Of a DNA stretch of 64,000 bases, positions 11,529 through 22,744 are shown one piece after another. The stretch comes from Prostheceraeus crozeri (lineage: Eukaryota > Platyhelminthes > Polycladida > Euryleptidae). The position numbers were made by a program, and so were the translations under genes. The stretch's first letter is position 1. Each line of letters begins with the position of its first letter. The DNA is taken from positions 124,001 to 188,000 of the forward strand of contig CAJQUW010007256.1 of the NCBI GenBank assembly GCA_907163375.1, read 5' to 3'. The notes under the pieces are model-generated. The model was given only the letters and a program-made list of their open reading frames with translations, had not been told where the DNA came from and searched no databases.

Positions 11529-13661
11529 TCTAGCATCATTAGCGATCATTATCAGTGAAAAATGAAGAAATGTAAAATTAAAATGAGGGTATGTAATCTC
11601 TCTTTAAAAGAATTTCTTGATGAATAGCGCTACTGCCATCCTTATCAACCATAAGGCTTAGCTTGATAGTAAGTTTGGCACGCATGAGCAAAGGAAGATT
11701 ACATGGTTGAAAATATCTGAGGTTCTCTAACAAACCAAACTCTGATTGCTTGACAAGGATTCTCATCAGAAATTTCATCCAAAACTCAGGATGATGATCT
11801 TAACTTGAATACTGTTCAAATTTATGCAAAGATGCCGCTTCACAAATTTTCGTCTCTATTGTAAACAAATATATTATGATCGAGTCATTTACACTTGATC
11901 GAAAATCTTGACATTCTTGCCAACTGAATATGCAACTGACTACACACACACACAAGTATACTTGTAGAATCCTAGAAATCAAACATGGGAACTATTCGAA
12001 ATTTAAAGCTGCTTAAATTCCTGATTAAGCACATCTCATATCTCATGTGTTCGGTTATCAAATGTACTTAAAGAATCAAAAAGGATGTAAATTCTTTTTC
12101 ATTGTTATTTTATACACTATTTTTCTCTCTAACTTCGCTTGTTTTTCGATTATTGTCATTTTCCAGATTGTTCTTCTTCCCCAATCGCCGAAGTTCCTCC
12201 AAAGTTACGAGCTTCCTGCTCTATTTCTTCAGCCTTCCTTTTCCTTCCAGTTTTTCATCGACACTCGTCAAATCAAACTCCAATTTCTTCAATTTTGCAC
12301 TTTGCTGTCGCTCCTTCCCTGGCTCGTCTTCTATTTTCTTTCTGGTCAGTTATCTCTTCGCCTCAGTTATACTATTTTTTCTCTCTTCATCGCACTCTTT
12401 GCATTTTGTGACGTTTGTTGCAATTCGTCAGAAAGTGGCACTTCAAAGCATGCCTTATTCCGCGAATTCAAATATGATTTCGTAAACGTGAGTGCTCGCA
12501 CTCATTGTTGATCCAGACTGGTTCGTCTTTTCGTCACTGTATCCGACAGCATGCTGAAGAGTCTTTCGACATCTGAATTCCCGTGAGGAATGATCAAACA
12601 GTGGCGAACTAATCGCTTCAAGATAGGAACGTTCAGTTACCTGATGACCTTCTGCTAAAAACAAGTACAGTCTCATCGGGTAACAGCTCGACCAGAAGCT
12701 TGATATTTTGCAATTCACATCTTAATGCTGTTAGATCAGCATCCTGAAAGACATTTGAAAGCTTCTTTGTCACGTTGATCGTCCACGTTTCATAGTAAAT
12801 GTAGGTAAGGTTTTCGGGTAAAGAAACCTCAGATTTCAAATTCCCTCAGAGGTTTTAAAGCGGTGACAAAGAATTCTAATATGCATTCAGTAAGAGGATC
12901 TGAAAGTACCTCCAGAATTCGTTGGATTCGATCCTTCGAAAACGACGTGTTTGACTTCGACACAGCTACAGTAAAAAATTCTTCAATGCTTCCAGTTGTT
13001 CTAATGGTCGTTCGATCACCTCCAAACACTGCAACCATCGTGTATTTATAAAGCGCAAGAATTTGTGCTGCTGCACGTTCATAAGATTGGCGCTGTGTTT
13101 ATATTCCGAATCAAAGTTATGATACCGAAATCATAACGAGATTTTTCTATCGCACAGCATTTTAACAAAACCTAGAAAAAGATCATAATCAGATTGTTTG
13201 TGCTATAACTGTAACCATCAGTCTTGACGAACCAGCATTGTAAGAAAAACCATTGTACATGAAATGTAGTGTGTCACTGTTAAAGCACATAACTCGAACA
13301 TATGTTGATATCACTGAGTGGTAGTTGGCACGACTGGACATAAGAGAGAAAATCCGATCTTTCACAAAATACTTTCTTAGAAGTAAAGATTAATTCTGGA
13401 ATATCTAAACGACTCGTCCCAATATCACTCACGTTTACGACCTGAAAGGAACTACAGATAAAGTGGAGTATACTCGGAATATATCGTAATATATTCGTAT
13501 AATACAAACAGACTTAGATTTTCACTAAACGTGAATCTGATCTTGATTATTGAGAAATGTTCAGCTGAACACAAAACATTGACAGTAGTACTTAAAAAAT
13601 TTACGCAGGGCTCAAATTTTTTACGCCATTTACGCCAATTTACGCAGCGGCCCGACCACTG
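10612..13661. mobile_element. hAT element of 3.05 kb inserted in the LINE
   Basis: The left end cagtggtcgggcc (10612) and right end ggcccgaccactg (to 13661) are perfect 13-bp inverted repeats. The flanks cagcagac at 10604-10611 and 13662-13669 are a perfect 8-bp duplication, and removing the element restores the LINE's coding order. A motif aatttacgcagg recurs under both ends (about 10640; 13599-13645, several copies), as expected of subterminal transposase sites. The interior is long enough for a transposase, but I read only scraps: overlapping minus frames at 12455-13038 may be its remains. A pyrimidine-rich plus-strand tract at 12100-12400 is open in all three frames and is not taken as coding. 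Confidence 0.92.
11498..11525. repeat. (TA)n microsatellite
   Basis: About 13-14 uninterrupted TA units inside the hAT element. Confidence 0.95.
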
Positions 13662-14150
13662 CAGCAGACATTCGACGCTAAGCGGCGACTCTTGCACTCG
13701 CTAGACGATCCTTCGACAATCCCGACTATTGGCTGCATGAGCCAATCTCCGAGGAGACACCCAATAGTCGACTTCGGTCGCGGCACCCCTTCAGCGACCA
13801 CGCCCGGCAACTGCTGGAGGCGACGGACCCTCAACACAGTCTCACTAGCTGGTCCATCAATGGCGCAATCAGTGGAGTCACCATCCGTTAGAAGCTGCAC
13901 GACCTCATCCCAGAGCCGGATACTACCGTCAAGGGGAAGGCCTGGATGCGACTTCGGCAGCACTCTGCACCGCTGGGGTCTGTACGACACCGCTGCCTGT
14001 GTTTGTGGGGAAAACGAGCAGACCCCGGACCACCTTATTTCGGTCTGCTCTCGCCACCGCGCCCCAAACGGCATGGACGGACTAAGAATACTAGATAACG
14101 CAACAGCGAACTGGTTGCGCATGGCGACCTCCATCTGACTATGCTGTCAC

Positions 14151-14535
14151 ACGAGAAGAGGTCATTACTCGTGCAAATTTCACCAATGTGAGGAAGCTCT
14201 TCTCAGAATTGATCTTCCAAAACGCAACTACATCCAAGCAGTCCATGTCATACGTGAGAGTTTGAAGTTATTTCTTCAGGACTAATGACACTCGGCAACA
14301 GATCAGCAGCAGTATTGACCCACTGCTCACAGTCAGGACTCGCTTGGTTGTGTGGCGCTAAAAGCTTGCATGAGGTAATGAAGTCGTTTCCGTGTGGCAA
14401 GTAATCCAAAAGTTTTGCGGTACCATTGGCGAAGAAAGCGTGTAGTTGTGTCAGGACGGTTGACTGATCGCTAGTTGAAAGAGCATTAAACGATTTATGA
14501 ACATCTGATCCCAATGAGATGTTGTAGGGATCCAA
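14151..14535 (-). pseudogene. hAT-like transposase C-terminal relic
   Basis: The minus strand from 14535 encodes about 95 residues starting DPYNISLGSDVHKSF and containing LDYLPHGNDFITSCKLLAP and LLPSVISPEEI. After a frame change it continues toward 14151 with a block containing VVAFWKINSEKSF and LTLVKFARVM. The order, a 'LPxxNxFxxxxxxLxP...LPxVISPEEx' block followed by a short W-containing block just before the dimerisation region, is what I remember from invertebrate hAT-type transposases. The conserved dimerisation motif itself is absent; the LINE 3' end begins where it should lie, so LINE insertion probably cut the gene. Substrate and activity are unknown; it is broken. Confidence 0.45.
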
Positions 14536-15299
14536 CAGAATAGTTTCATCTTTTACATCGATCTACCAAACAGGCTTCGATAGTCTGGTCGGCTTAACAA
14601 ATCGTAGAAGCCACTTTTCGAGAAGGTGCTATTCTAAAATGATATGCTTAGACAACAATAAAATCGCTAAATACAGTCAATAATACATTTCAGACCAAAT
14701 CAGATAAAGTTATGTTTACAATGAAAAGCTTCAGATTCGCGCCTCGATCTCAAAATTCGGGCATCCGCGCCTAAAATGCCCATTTTCGAGCCATAATCGT
14801 GACAGTGGTTGTGAACGCTGAGACGAATTTTATTAAAATCCCACCAATAGCTTAACTGTAGACCAATGGCCTGGATCGGCAGTTGTGGGTCGAAAAACTC
14901 CTCTCTAGGCCTTTTTCTGTATGGGGGAGGGCAAAATATACATCTAAACGAATTAAACGTCTTCGACCAATTAAATGTAAAATGAATTGTGATTTTAAAA
15001 TCATTAAGCCTTTGAGAGCGTCTGAAGACGAAACGTATTGAGAAGGAATTTATTTTTTAGGTCAATAAAGTTCGTTTTAAGGAAGGGGTGCTTACAACTT
15101 TTGAATATTCGATCAATAGGCCATGTGGAACTATCGGGTTTGCAACCAAACCTGCGAATCTCTACGTGTCGTGAGAGTATAAAGAAGGCACTGTCGCCCG
15201 GGGTTGATTACACGCATTTCGAGTGGTCTGTCGGTCTCTTTCTCTTCTCTAAAGTTTTCGGCAACAGTGTAACTTGCCCCACCAAGTTGATGCACAAAT
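14536..15299. other. No recognised feature
   Basis: Nothing supported. Overlapping open frames at 15038-15388 (plus) and 15131-15376 (minus) cover the edge of the tRNA-like SINE and are not genes. Confidence 0.5.
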
Positions 15300-15403
15300 C
15301 TCAGCAGGCTAGGGCAGGTAACCAAATGACAGACTCGAACCTTGGACCTTGTACACTTCCGCACCGAAGTGCACAATTTATCAACTGAGCTATCCTAGCG
15401 CCG
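15300..15403 (-). mobile_element. tRNA-derived SINE head, family C, copy 2
   Basis: On the minus strand: A box taggatagctcagttgata, middle tgcacttcggtgcg, B box aggttcgagtctg. Clear tRNA architecture, sister to 7226-7332. It is better preserved than that copy but still lacks a paired acceptor stem. Confidence 0.7.
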
Positions 15404-16896
15404 AATATTCTAAACAATCTCTTGTCGTTATGTCCAAGAGAACGGGAACAGCAATCAATCTACGAAACAATTCCCAACAGTGAGATTCCTAGCATGCTGT
15501 ATTCTCATCTTCTTCTAAATCACATCGTACAGAATAACAGAATAAATATGAATTTTTTTGATAAATTGTTTATGTTCTTGGAAGTTTTATTAATATCTCA
15601 TGTTTCAAAAAAGTCTAAAGATGTCCACTCCAACCATAGATTGACTATTTTGACAAAGATGAAAGAATATTGAAGTCTCAGATTTCTTCTCTTCCATTGC
15701 AGGATTTTCTCTTTTTCATTAATACAATGACATTTCCAGTCTCCAGTTTCACATCAGACAAGCTCATCAACTTTCTCGAAATAGAGTGACCCAGACTCTT
15801 GAGCAATACTTTGTCATCGAGACGAAGAGATATCAGGAAAAAAACAAATGTTTTCAGGTAAATTCCCACGTCTGTGAAGAATTGCTGCTCGAACTGTTTA
15901 AAGGGAAAAAATAATCGAAGTAAAACACCCTTACCGTTATGATTAACAATAAAGTCAAGGTTTGCAAAGACTACATTGGCGTTTGGCATTCGCAATTGAA
16001 GATAAAATGTAAAATTGTTTCCTTTGAAGTTCGCGGTGGCGCCACAATTTTATTCAAATTTGCAAATTTAGACAATAATTCATTTTCAGTATTTTCGCTT
16101 CACTTGCTGAGTTGGACCGTCGAGCAGTTGTAAAATACAGTTATCCAGTCAGAAAAAAATCAAGAGAATGATAAATGATTCTTCTAGCCGAATATTATGA
16201 GGGATTTAATATTCATTTGCTTAGTAGAGTGGAGCATTCTCGGAAATTCCTCACTAAAATGTACAATATCCAAATTTTAGAAAATAATAAAGCTTCATGG
16301 CAAAAATACCGATCTTCGTCACTGATTTTCGGTGTTACTGATGTCAAAATTGCCCGCAAACTCCATCATGAATGCAGAATAACTCAAATACAGATCAATC
16401 GTACAATCCATTCCTCGTCCGTTGCTGCTATTATCAAAAGTAAGTGACAATAGACTCATTGCAGGAGTCATTAACTATATTTTGGTGAGCTCAGCATTCT
16501 CATCATTTAGGCCCTACTGGCAGGGGTGAGATCACGCCTTGACGAAATTTCCGGAAAACTTTGATGTGCTTAAATTTGATATTGTGTTAGTAGTAGGGAA
16601 AACAACCACCTTCCATGCGATAACCTTCAAGAAAGACATGTGCACTCTAATGTGCAGTATAATGCAGTCTAATGAGCACAGTCTAATGAGTCTAAGTTTG
16701 GGTACAATTCATTCATAGCTGATTGCACATTTAGTTCTGTATCTGAAAAATTTGATATTTGTTATTTAGACTGTTACAAATGAAATCCATGAAAAAATCG
16801 ATGGAAATTTCGTTACAAGTTGCATTATTTTATAATCATAATTATCTGTAGACTTGCATAAAAGTTGTTAAGAAACCTATTATCAATGTACATAAT
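15404..16896. other. Unassigned; one minus-strand open frame
   Basis: The minus frame 15678-15995 (105 codons, mixed composition, containing KSLGHSISRKLMSLSDV) is more protein-like than its surroundings and could be an exon, but I know no family for it. A plus frame at 16175-16447 is also unassigned. No repeats were recognised. Confidence 0.35.
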
Positions 16897-17522
16897 CAGG
16901 GTGTCCGCGCAAATTTGAATGAAAATTTTCGGGTGTTTTCCAGGATTTCCAGGGAAATTTACCAAAAATCAGGGGTCAAATTTGAACGAAAATGTTCAGG
17001 CTTTCTGCAAAAAAATTTCATTCAAATACACGCGTCAAATTTAAAAGAAAATCTACCCAAAGTTCTATGCTAAGGAGCTTACATACCATAAAATTTATAT
17101 CATTGACGAAAAAAATTTGAAACTTGGCGTGAAATTGGCTGAATGTTTAAGGCGCAGGTGATTCCAAACAAAAAATAACAATATACGCATCAGACGGCTA
17201 CATAATATTTCTAGAAAAAAATGAAAAGTTCGACAACTGCTCATAGTTAACCATACCACGCAGTTCAGTCTCATTTATGTTGTATACGTCATGATAGGAG
17301 ACTCCAGTCACTGTAATGTTCTAAACTTAAAAAATTGTATGAGAATGAAGGCTATATTTGTAACAAATAAGTAGAGATATCAAAAATAAAAACTGGAAAA
17401 ATAGAAAACACTTCAACCATAAGTATGACTTCAACAACTTGCGTTTTATTAAGTTTATTTCCAGTTTTATTTCCACGTGTTTTCCAGGTTTTCAAGGTCT
17501 TCCAGGGAGCGCGGACACCCTG
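16897..17522. mobile_element. hAT-like MITE with 6-bp duplication
   Basis: Perfect 14-bp inverted ends, cagggtgtccgcgc, are flanked by cataat at 16891-16896 and 17523-17528. The CAGGG end is hAT-like. The duplication visible is 6 bp rather than 8; hAT lineages making 5- or 6-bp duplications are known. Subterminal ttccagg/ggattt repeats occur near both ends. The open frames inside run on opposite strands and are incidental. Confidence 0.8.
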
Positions 17523-18065
17523 CATAATGCATGCACGTATACACCAATGTTGTCGGCTAGTGCTCCCCATAATGAGCAATTGTGAACTTGCGTGTGACAT
17601 GATTCTCATCATGTGTGCAGCATTGAACCAGAAAATGTAGGATAGCAGCATCATCTGCAGTGTACATCCGCACTAGATGATAACATAAATTACATTCCCG
17701 GTTTTACGAATATCCCTACCTTATCATTTTACTGTATTTTTGAGCGAATCTCAGGACCCAATACATTTTTCCGGAGAAATCTCACCCCTGTCTACTGGCG
17801 TCATGCATTTGCAAATACACTGCATAAACAAATGAGGTCCGTTTTGTAATGCTGCTCTTAAATTTCTGTAAGAAACAGCAGATGGGCTTGAAAGCCCAGC
17901 ATCGATAGGGCAATGACACAGTCATTTTGCATACATGCATAAATTTGACGATTGAGTGCTCCAAAATCCAGTCCAAAGACTTTCGGAGCCATTCCTGAAC
18001 TGACCAACTGCTGACAACTGACAGCTAACATGTGATCAGAAGTCCCTTCCGAGAATTCGTTAGAT

Positions 18066-18462
18066 TGTAACGGCTATCTATGATACATGTAACACAGTTC
18101 CAGCTAACTACAAACTATATTCACATGATATCATGGTAACAATATATATTGTGCGACAATGTGGAAAAGGAAGGCAACAATGTATCCCGCAATGATGATA
18201 TCTCTATCTATGTATGTGAAAGACATTTTTGAAATCTAAATCAGCGTATATCTACATGTGCATTCATAGCATTGCTGCCCAGTTCACTTCAATTACGCAC
18301 AATAGTATTAACACAGCTTTTTCGGGCAACAATGTAGGACATTTTCAGCCGCTTGCGTGCCCTCAAATGTCCTCCATTGTTGCCCTTAAAAATCCATGTT
18401 AATGTTGTATTCATGTGAATATAGTTAGCAGGAACTTGCATGCATCATAGGTAGCCGTTACA
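18066..18462. mobile_element. Palindromic MITE, about 400 bp
   Basis: Outer arms: 18066-18130 begins tgtaacggctatctatgat and is matched in reverse by 18405-18462 ending gtagccgttaca. Inside lies a second palindrome, about 18309-18400, with arms gggcaacaatgtaggacatt and its near complement (18324-18385). The caacaatg-taggacat block recurs at about 40833-40850 and 41926-41936. No target duplication is clear. Confidence 0.75.
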
Positions 18463-19449
18463 GGATAAACACGAATTAGGGCAAAATTGGACACACAGCT
18501 GATTACTGCATTCACTTTCTCTTAAAAAATTGTCAACTACACGCACAGATTTAGTCTCTAATTTCACTTACGATAGAATGGCTTCTATTTCTGTCTGTAA
18601 GTAACTTCAAATAGAAAGAATGAATTATTTGCCTTCAGTTGTGGGTGGATTGACGAAGCACTGCAAAACACGAAATATACAAACAGTAACTAGCGTCAGT
18701 ATTTCCCGTTCGGCTTGATTTCAATCCACACCACATTTTCTCACCCAAATACACATTGAAACAGCACAATTCATCAACATCGTATAAAGTCACTCGGCCG
18801 GATGCTAAATAGTTTAGGCCCCGTCCGAGTAAATTCCGAAAATGTCAGGCTTGGGCAGGATTCCAGCCTTGAACAAGTTTCAATTCTCTCTTTCCCGGAG
18901 AAGTCGAGATCAGATCTCCTTTATCTCTGAGCTTCAGGGCACAAAGATGTCAAGATACATGTACATTCGATGAAAGGTGAAGATATATTTTTAGACGAAT
19001 ATTTATTTACGCAAAAAGCACAAATCAAAACAAGCGAGATCAACATGTCTATCCACGAGCGAGAAGGGAGAAGGCATAGTTTGTTGATCGAGAATAATGC
19101 AATAAAGATGGATATCTTTGCACGCGTTGCGTAAGTAAATTCATGTTTCACAGGATCGTCAGAATCTATGACCATCAGAATGTTATAGCTGACAAAAATC
19201 TTTATCTGTCATTTACATACCTACCTATGGTACTATTCCATGTAATTCACAGTCTTTCACAACTATTTAAAGCACTGTAAATGGTATTTAGTATTGTTAA
19301 AAGCCATATTTTATTTTTCAGGAAAGTACTATAGTTTGTCGATATCTGTATTTAAAATCTCAGTACTTACATCAGTGTAAGTACTGGTCATAAAAGTACT
19401 TACATTCAGTTAAGGCAAACAACTAGAACACTTTGCAAAAACACAGAAG
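18463..19449. other. 3' flank of the recombinase gene; nothing named
   Basis: No terminal repeats or coding domains. It should contain the 3' untranslated region of the minus-strand gene at 19450-20700, and AT-rich poly(A)-signal-like runs are common, but none can be singled out. Confidence 0.4.
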
Positions 19450-20700
19450 TCATTTTTCATTTGAGTCATTTAGTTCCTTGCATTCATTCACTGTAATTTT
19501 AACAGTGCAATTTTGGAATGAGAACCTTGCTCCACTTTGACACTCAATGGATCTCACTTCGTTATTTGACTGATTACAGTATATAGCACTGCTCATTTGC
19601 TTCTCAAATAAGCTCCCATCGATGTATGCAGAATCTGCAGCATCAGATATGCGGCCAGTCTTCTTCCTGGCGACCTCGCTTGGAATCCCGGCTTGCACCA
19701 GCCTATTCTTCGCGGTCCTTCTCAGGCTTGTATTTGTAAGGAACATGTCACTTGATGTAGAATGTAGAAACAAGTTCCTCACAGTTTGCTGAATGCTATG
19801 TATACCCAAGCGGGTGTTTTTATACCAGACGGGGCCTCGAGGATAAGGTATGCATGCAAGATAAAATGCCTTGTTGCCTTCTTGGTTATGAGCTTCAGGG
19901 CGATGCGACACGTACTCTTTGAATAACTTCAAAGGACAGCGTTCGGCATTATCACTGACATACACTCGCGTGACCTTCGGATCCATTCTTGTGTTAGTAA
20001 TACCAAAGCGTTTGTTTTTAGACATTCGCTCTGTGTATTCAAGAAAGTCACCATTTTCATCCTTTCCAAGGCGTATTTGTGAATCCTCACCGTAGTCCAA
20101 ATCATATTGCTCTTGAGCTGCTCTTAAGCTAAAATGCAATCCAAGATGATAAATCAACGTTTGCTGATGTTGTTTTGGATTTGAATATCCAAAAATTCCT
20201 TTTCGCCACAATTCATCTTCGGCTTCAATCGGTATATTGTTTGCTCGCTTTTTGGGTTTAGCAAGACCAGCCTTAGCTGACAGTTTCATTTCAGCATTTA
20301 GGACCATGCGCGACTCTTGAAACTGAGGATCTTTGAATAAGGAGAAATTAAAATTGTAGTTGTGTATGAAATTGTATTGAATCATCGCTCCAAGCTCTTT
20401 TAAAGTTGACGGTGGATGCCTGCTACCATCAGTTTTTCTGACATCAGAAAAGAAGTACTTGAGGCAGTAATTCAAATCGGATTCGGTAAATTCATCAATT
20501 CCCTTGATTACCTTTAATGGACCGTGAATTCTAATTTTCCATTCATCGTGCCAACTCTTAAATAGCTTAAATGCCCACTTCGCTTTTTGAATAGTATTTT
20601 TTGGGGTCACTTCATTTAGATGGCTTTGAATTTCAGTGTCAGTAGTTGATGCAAATCTACTGGAAGTGGGAATTTGATTTTCAGTAATACGTGAAGCCAT
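19450..20700 (-). CDS. Crypton-type tyrosine recombinase (DUF3504-like), intact ORF
   Basis: An uninterrupted 416-codon, intronless frame starting MASRITENQIPTSS. Residues ~30-170 form the N-terminal helical DNA-binding part. The catalytic half runs from ~175 to 375: first Arg in FSLRAAQEQYDL (~195), a beta-strand block LEYTERMSKNKRFG (~222-235), FYLACIPYPRG..VWYK (~280), then TNTSLRRTAKNRL (~325), a TGRISDAADSAYID block and the likely Tyr nucleophile. The family cuts and rejoins DNA through a 3'-phosphotyrosine; Crypton elements use this to move, and ZMYM, KCTD1 and QRICH1 carry domesticated versions. The usual 'GH(K/R)' is GR here, and the H of HxxR is T, a substitution I remember in some invertebrate relatives. 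Intact length among decayed neighbours suggests a young insertion or a kept gene. No element termini were identified. Confidence 0.85.
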   Translation of the reverse strand: MASRITENQIPTSSRFASTTDTEIQSHLNEVTPKNTIQKAKWAFKLFKSWHDEWKIRIHGPLKVIKGIDEFTESDLNYCLKYFFSDVRKTDGSRHPPSTLKELGAMIQYNFIHNYNFNFSLFKDPQFQESRMVLNAEMKLSAKAGLAKPKKRANNIPIEAEDELWRKGIFGYSNPKQHQQTLIYHLGLHFSLRAAQEQYDLDYGEDSQIRLGKDENGDFLEYTERMSKNKRFGITNTRMDPKVTRVYVSDNAERCPLKLFKEYVSHRPEAHNQEGNKAFYLACIPYPRGPVWYKNTRLGIHSIQQTVRNLFLHSTSSDMFLTNTSLRRTAKNRLVQAGIPSEVARKKTGRISDAADSAYIDGSLFEKQMSSAIYCNQSNNEVRSIECQSGARFSFQNCTVKITVNECKELNDSNEK

Positions 20701-21089
20701 TATCGTGTAAACCTTTCAGGAGATGAGCTTGGATAAAATGACCAGATTACTCCAGTTTGATTATGCATGATTCAAATTTCAAACATCATTGAGAATATCA
20801 TGGAATATACCAGGTAATCCATGGACTTCTAAATCATAGTGCTATTGTAGTCTGTGGATGAACCATAGAATTCGATCTTTCATGCCTTTGCTATCCATGG
20901 ACTCCTACAACGAATGCATAGATAGATAAGACTGAATCCATAGAATTCCAAGGTTTCAAATCTAAAAATGAAAATAAATCTATGGAAACCTAGATATTCT
21001 AGATCTCCAAGAATACAGAATCCCAAATCTATGGTTGAATATATCAATTATGTTTGTCAATGTTGATATCATTACATACAGTGCTATAA
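20701..21089. other. 5' flank of the recombinase gene; repeated 'catgga/tccatag' motifs
   Basis: No gene. It contains several short copies of ccatagaattc/catggattcct-type words, also scattered at 27640-27740 and 41830-41935, suggesting fragments of the same dispersed repeat complex. Confidence 0.4.
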
Positions 21090-21197
21090 ATATGTTATAA
21101 ATGCCTCGATATCGGATCCAAATGGCCAAATATCCTCGTGGCTTCGCCACTCGGACATTCTGACCATTTAAATCCTCTATCGAGGCATTTATCATAT
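21090..21197. repeat. Hairpin palindrome 1
   Basis: Arms of about 34 bp, from tataaatgcctcgatat to its near complement ending atcgaggcatttat, enclose a smaller hairpin (cgtggcttcgccactcg). The whole unit would fold on itself. It looks like a tiny foldback element. Confidence 0.7.
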
Positions 21198-21286
21198 ACG
21201 TAATGAACTAAGAAATAACTATGTTTCAATTTAAAGGCCTAAAAACAGTGCATTAAAAGATAATCTACTCTTACTGCATTTAGATT

Positions 21287-21409
21287 ATGATATATCACAG
21301 ATATCAGTCTTTACACTTAGAAAGTCCTCATTCATAGACTTCGCACATTAAATCTATGTCTCGGACTTTCAGCAACGTGTAAAGCCTGATATCAGTGATA
21401 CATCATATA
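21287..21409. repeat. Hairpin palindrome 2
   Basis: Arms of about 40 bp: atgatatatcacagatatca...tttacac on the left and its near complement gtgtaaa...tgatatcagtgatacatcat on the right. Only a short loop separates them. Unrelated in sequence to the hairpin at 21090 but similar in design. Confidence 0.7.
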
Positions 21410-21419
21410 CGGAAGTGTA

Positions 21420-21535
21420 GATATCGAGGGCATTTCTTGAGATTTCCATGCAGAATTTACCGCTTTAGAGAATGAAAAACTTTCTATGTGCCAATGTATT
21501 CCAATGAAGGAGTGCAATAAAGCCTGTTTATTGAA
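21420..21535. repeat. Dispersed repeat D, copy 1
   Basis: About 105 bp nearly identical to 40373-40475, around gcatttcttgagatttccat and gaaggagtgcaata. Same orientation at both places. Function and family unknown. Confidence 0.75.
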
Positions 21536-22339
21536 CTCCCTGGAATTTATGCACTCCTTGGAAACATCAACTTTATTATGGAAGCGATAATCATAGAGAT
21601 TTCACTGTGAAATATAAACTATTACGTATTTCCTTTTTAATCATGTCTTTATAATCATAACTGCAATATTGACCTAGGAAGTTCATCAATGTCAAGCAAC
21701 AGATACTGAGACCTTGTTTCGTTGACAATTTTCTGAGACGGTGTTGACAACTTGCACAGTAATATAGAGGGTAATTGATACAGAGGGTAACACAAGAACA
21801 TCAAACCACATCAAATCCCCTTAAGCTTAGTAGACATGTGCAGAGAGGTACCGTTCCTGGATAATTAATTTTCTCAGCAGATAAACCAAAGATCTGTCAT
21901 GACAAAGTAATTGTAGAAACTATAATTTGTTCACTGAATTGAAAACATTGTTCAGATGGTGTTGAATCAGGAAATTCAAATGCGCTCTCATTTGCGGCCA
22001 ACTTTAGAATGAAATTGTCTAAGTTGAGATCAACTTGCCCTGTGAAACGTGCGGTTGCTTCGATACGTTTGAATATCAACTTAAATAAGATGAATGTTTC
22101 AAAAATTTCCTTTGAATGGCGGATTCTCACTGTCAATGCGATACGTGACAGTCATCTCGAGATGTGATCACATTGAAACATCCAAAAATGCTTCCATGCA
22201 ACTATGTACAGTACTTTACTTGCTCCACTCTTCCCCGGGTTTGAGGGGTCGGAAATTGTGGTCGTCGTTGTGTTGTATTCTTCACTCTGCATTGAAATGT
22301 TCAAGCGTGTCATTTTGCTAGAAGTCCAAGCTGATTCAA

Positions 22340-22625
22340 AACGATGGTACATGCAGGAACTTACTAAATGGGCATAAAAAATTTTCAATGCCTTACAGAG
22401 ATAGGAAAAATAGTCATGCGTCGCTTGCGGATTGCTGTGAATTCCTTCAAAATGCTTTGATCGCAGCCAGCCCTTCAATTTCGAAGAATTTCGATCATTA
22501 CGAACAAGTTTTCTCGATAATGTCGGCCCTCCGATCATTATTGAAATAGTTACCGGGCGCACGAAAAAACGTTCACAAACTTCTCTGTAGAACTCAACAT
22601 CGACTGTTGTACATTTTTCGATTGC
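22340..22625 (-). repeat. Tandem-duplicated repeat E, copy 1
   Basis: A block of about 270 bp that recurs directly at 22745-23015 and, inverted, at 61080-61335. Shared words include gcatgcaggaactta (variant), gcgtcgcttgcggattgct and cgaaaaaacgttcacaaact. The minus strand is open here for 136 codons, but the copies do not keep a common frame, so coding is doubtful. Confidence 0.75.
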
Positions 22626-22744
22626 TATGGTATTATGTCAGCAAATTGTGCCATTTCATAAGCTCTACATGCTCCAATGTCTGTCTAATCTGTGCGATCT
22701 GTTACGACCACAGAACTAGATTGTTTAACTGTGTCACTTTGCTA

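Larger units (their letters stand above)
9497..14150 (+). mobile_element. Jockey-like non-LTR retrotransposon (LINE), decayed and split
   Basis: Reverse-transcriptase pieces appear in family order. At 9497-9640: PPEQIGFRNDQSTVD and, after a frame change, a block with FVELTAACDSV. At 9943-10361: GVPQGSILAPILFN and the catalytic-box block KYAYADDLAL. At 10264-10611, in a second frame: PKYLGVTL, ALLRRLAGSTWG and NETMRLVGGCLR. After the inserted hAT element, 13670-14138 carries the C-terminal block LHRWGLYDTAACVCGE and EQTPDHLI...CSRH. This matches the widespread family annotated as 'mobile element jockey' polymerase. The N-terminal endonuclease is missing (5' truncation), and at least two frame changes break the gene. 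It ends near a hAT-like relic at 14151. Confidence 0.88.

Noticed and set aside
12047-12511. Overlapping open frames on all three plus-strand phases
   Set aside because: The tract is rich in C and T, which removes stop codons in every frame; no domain is recognisable.
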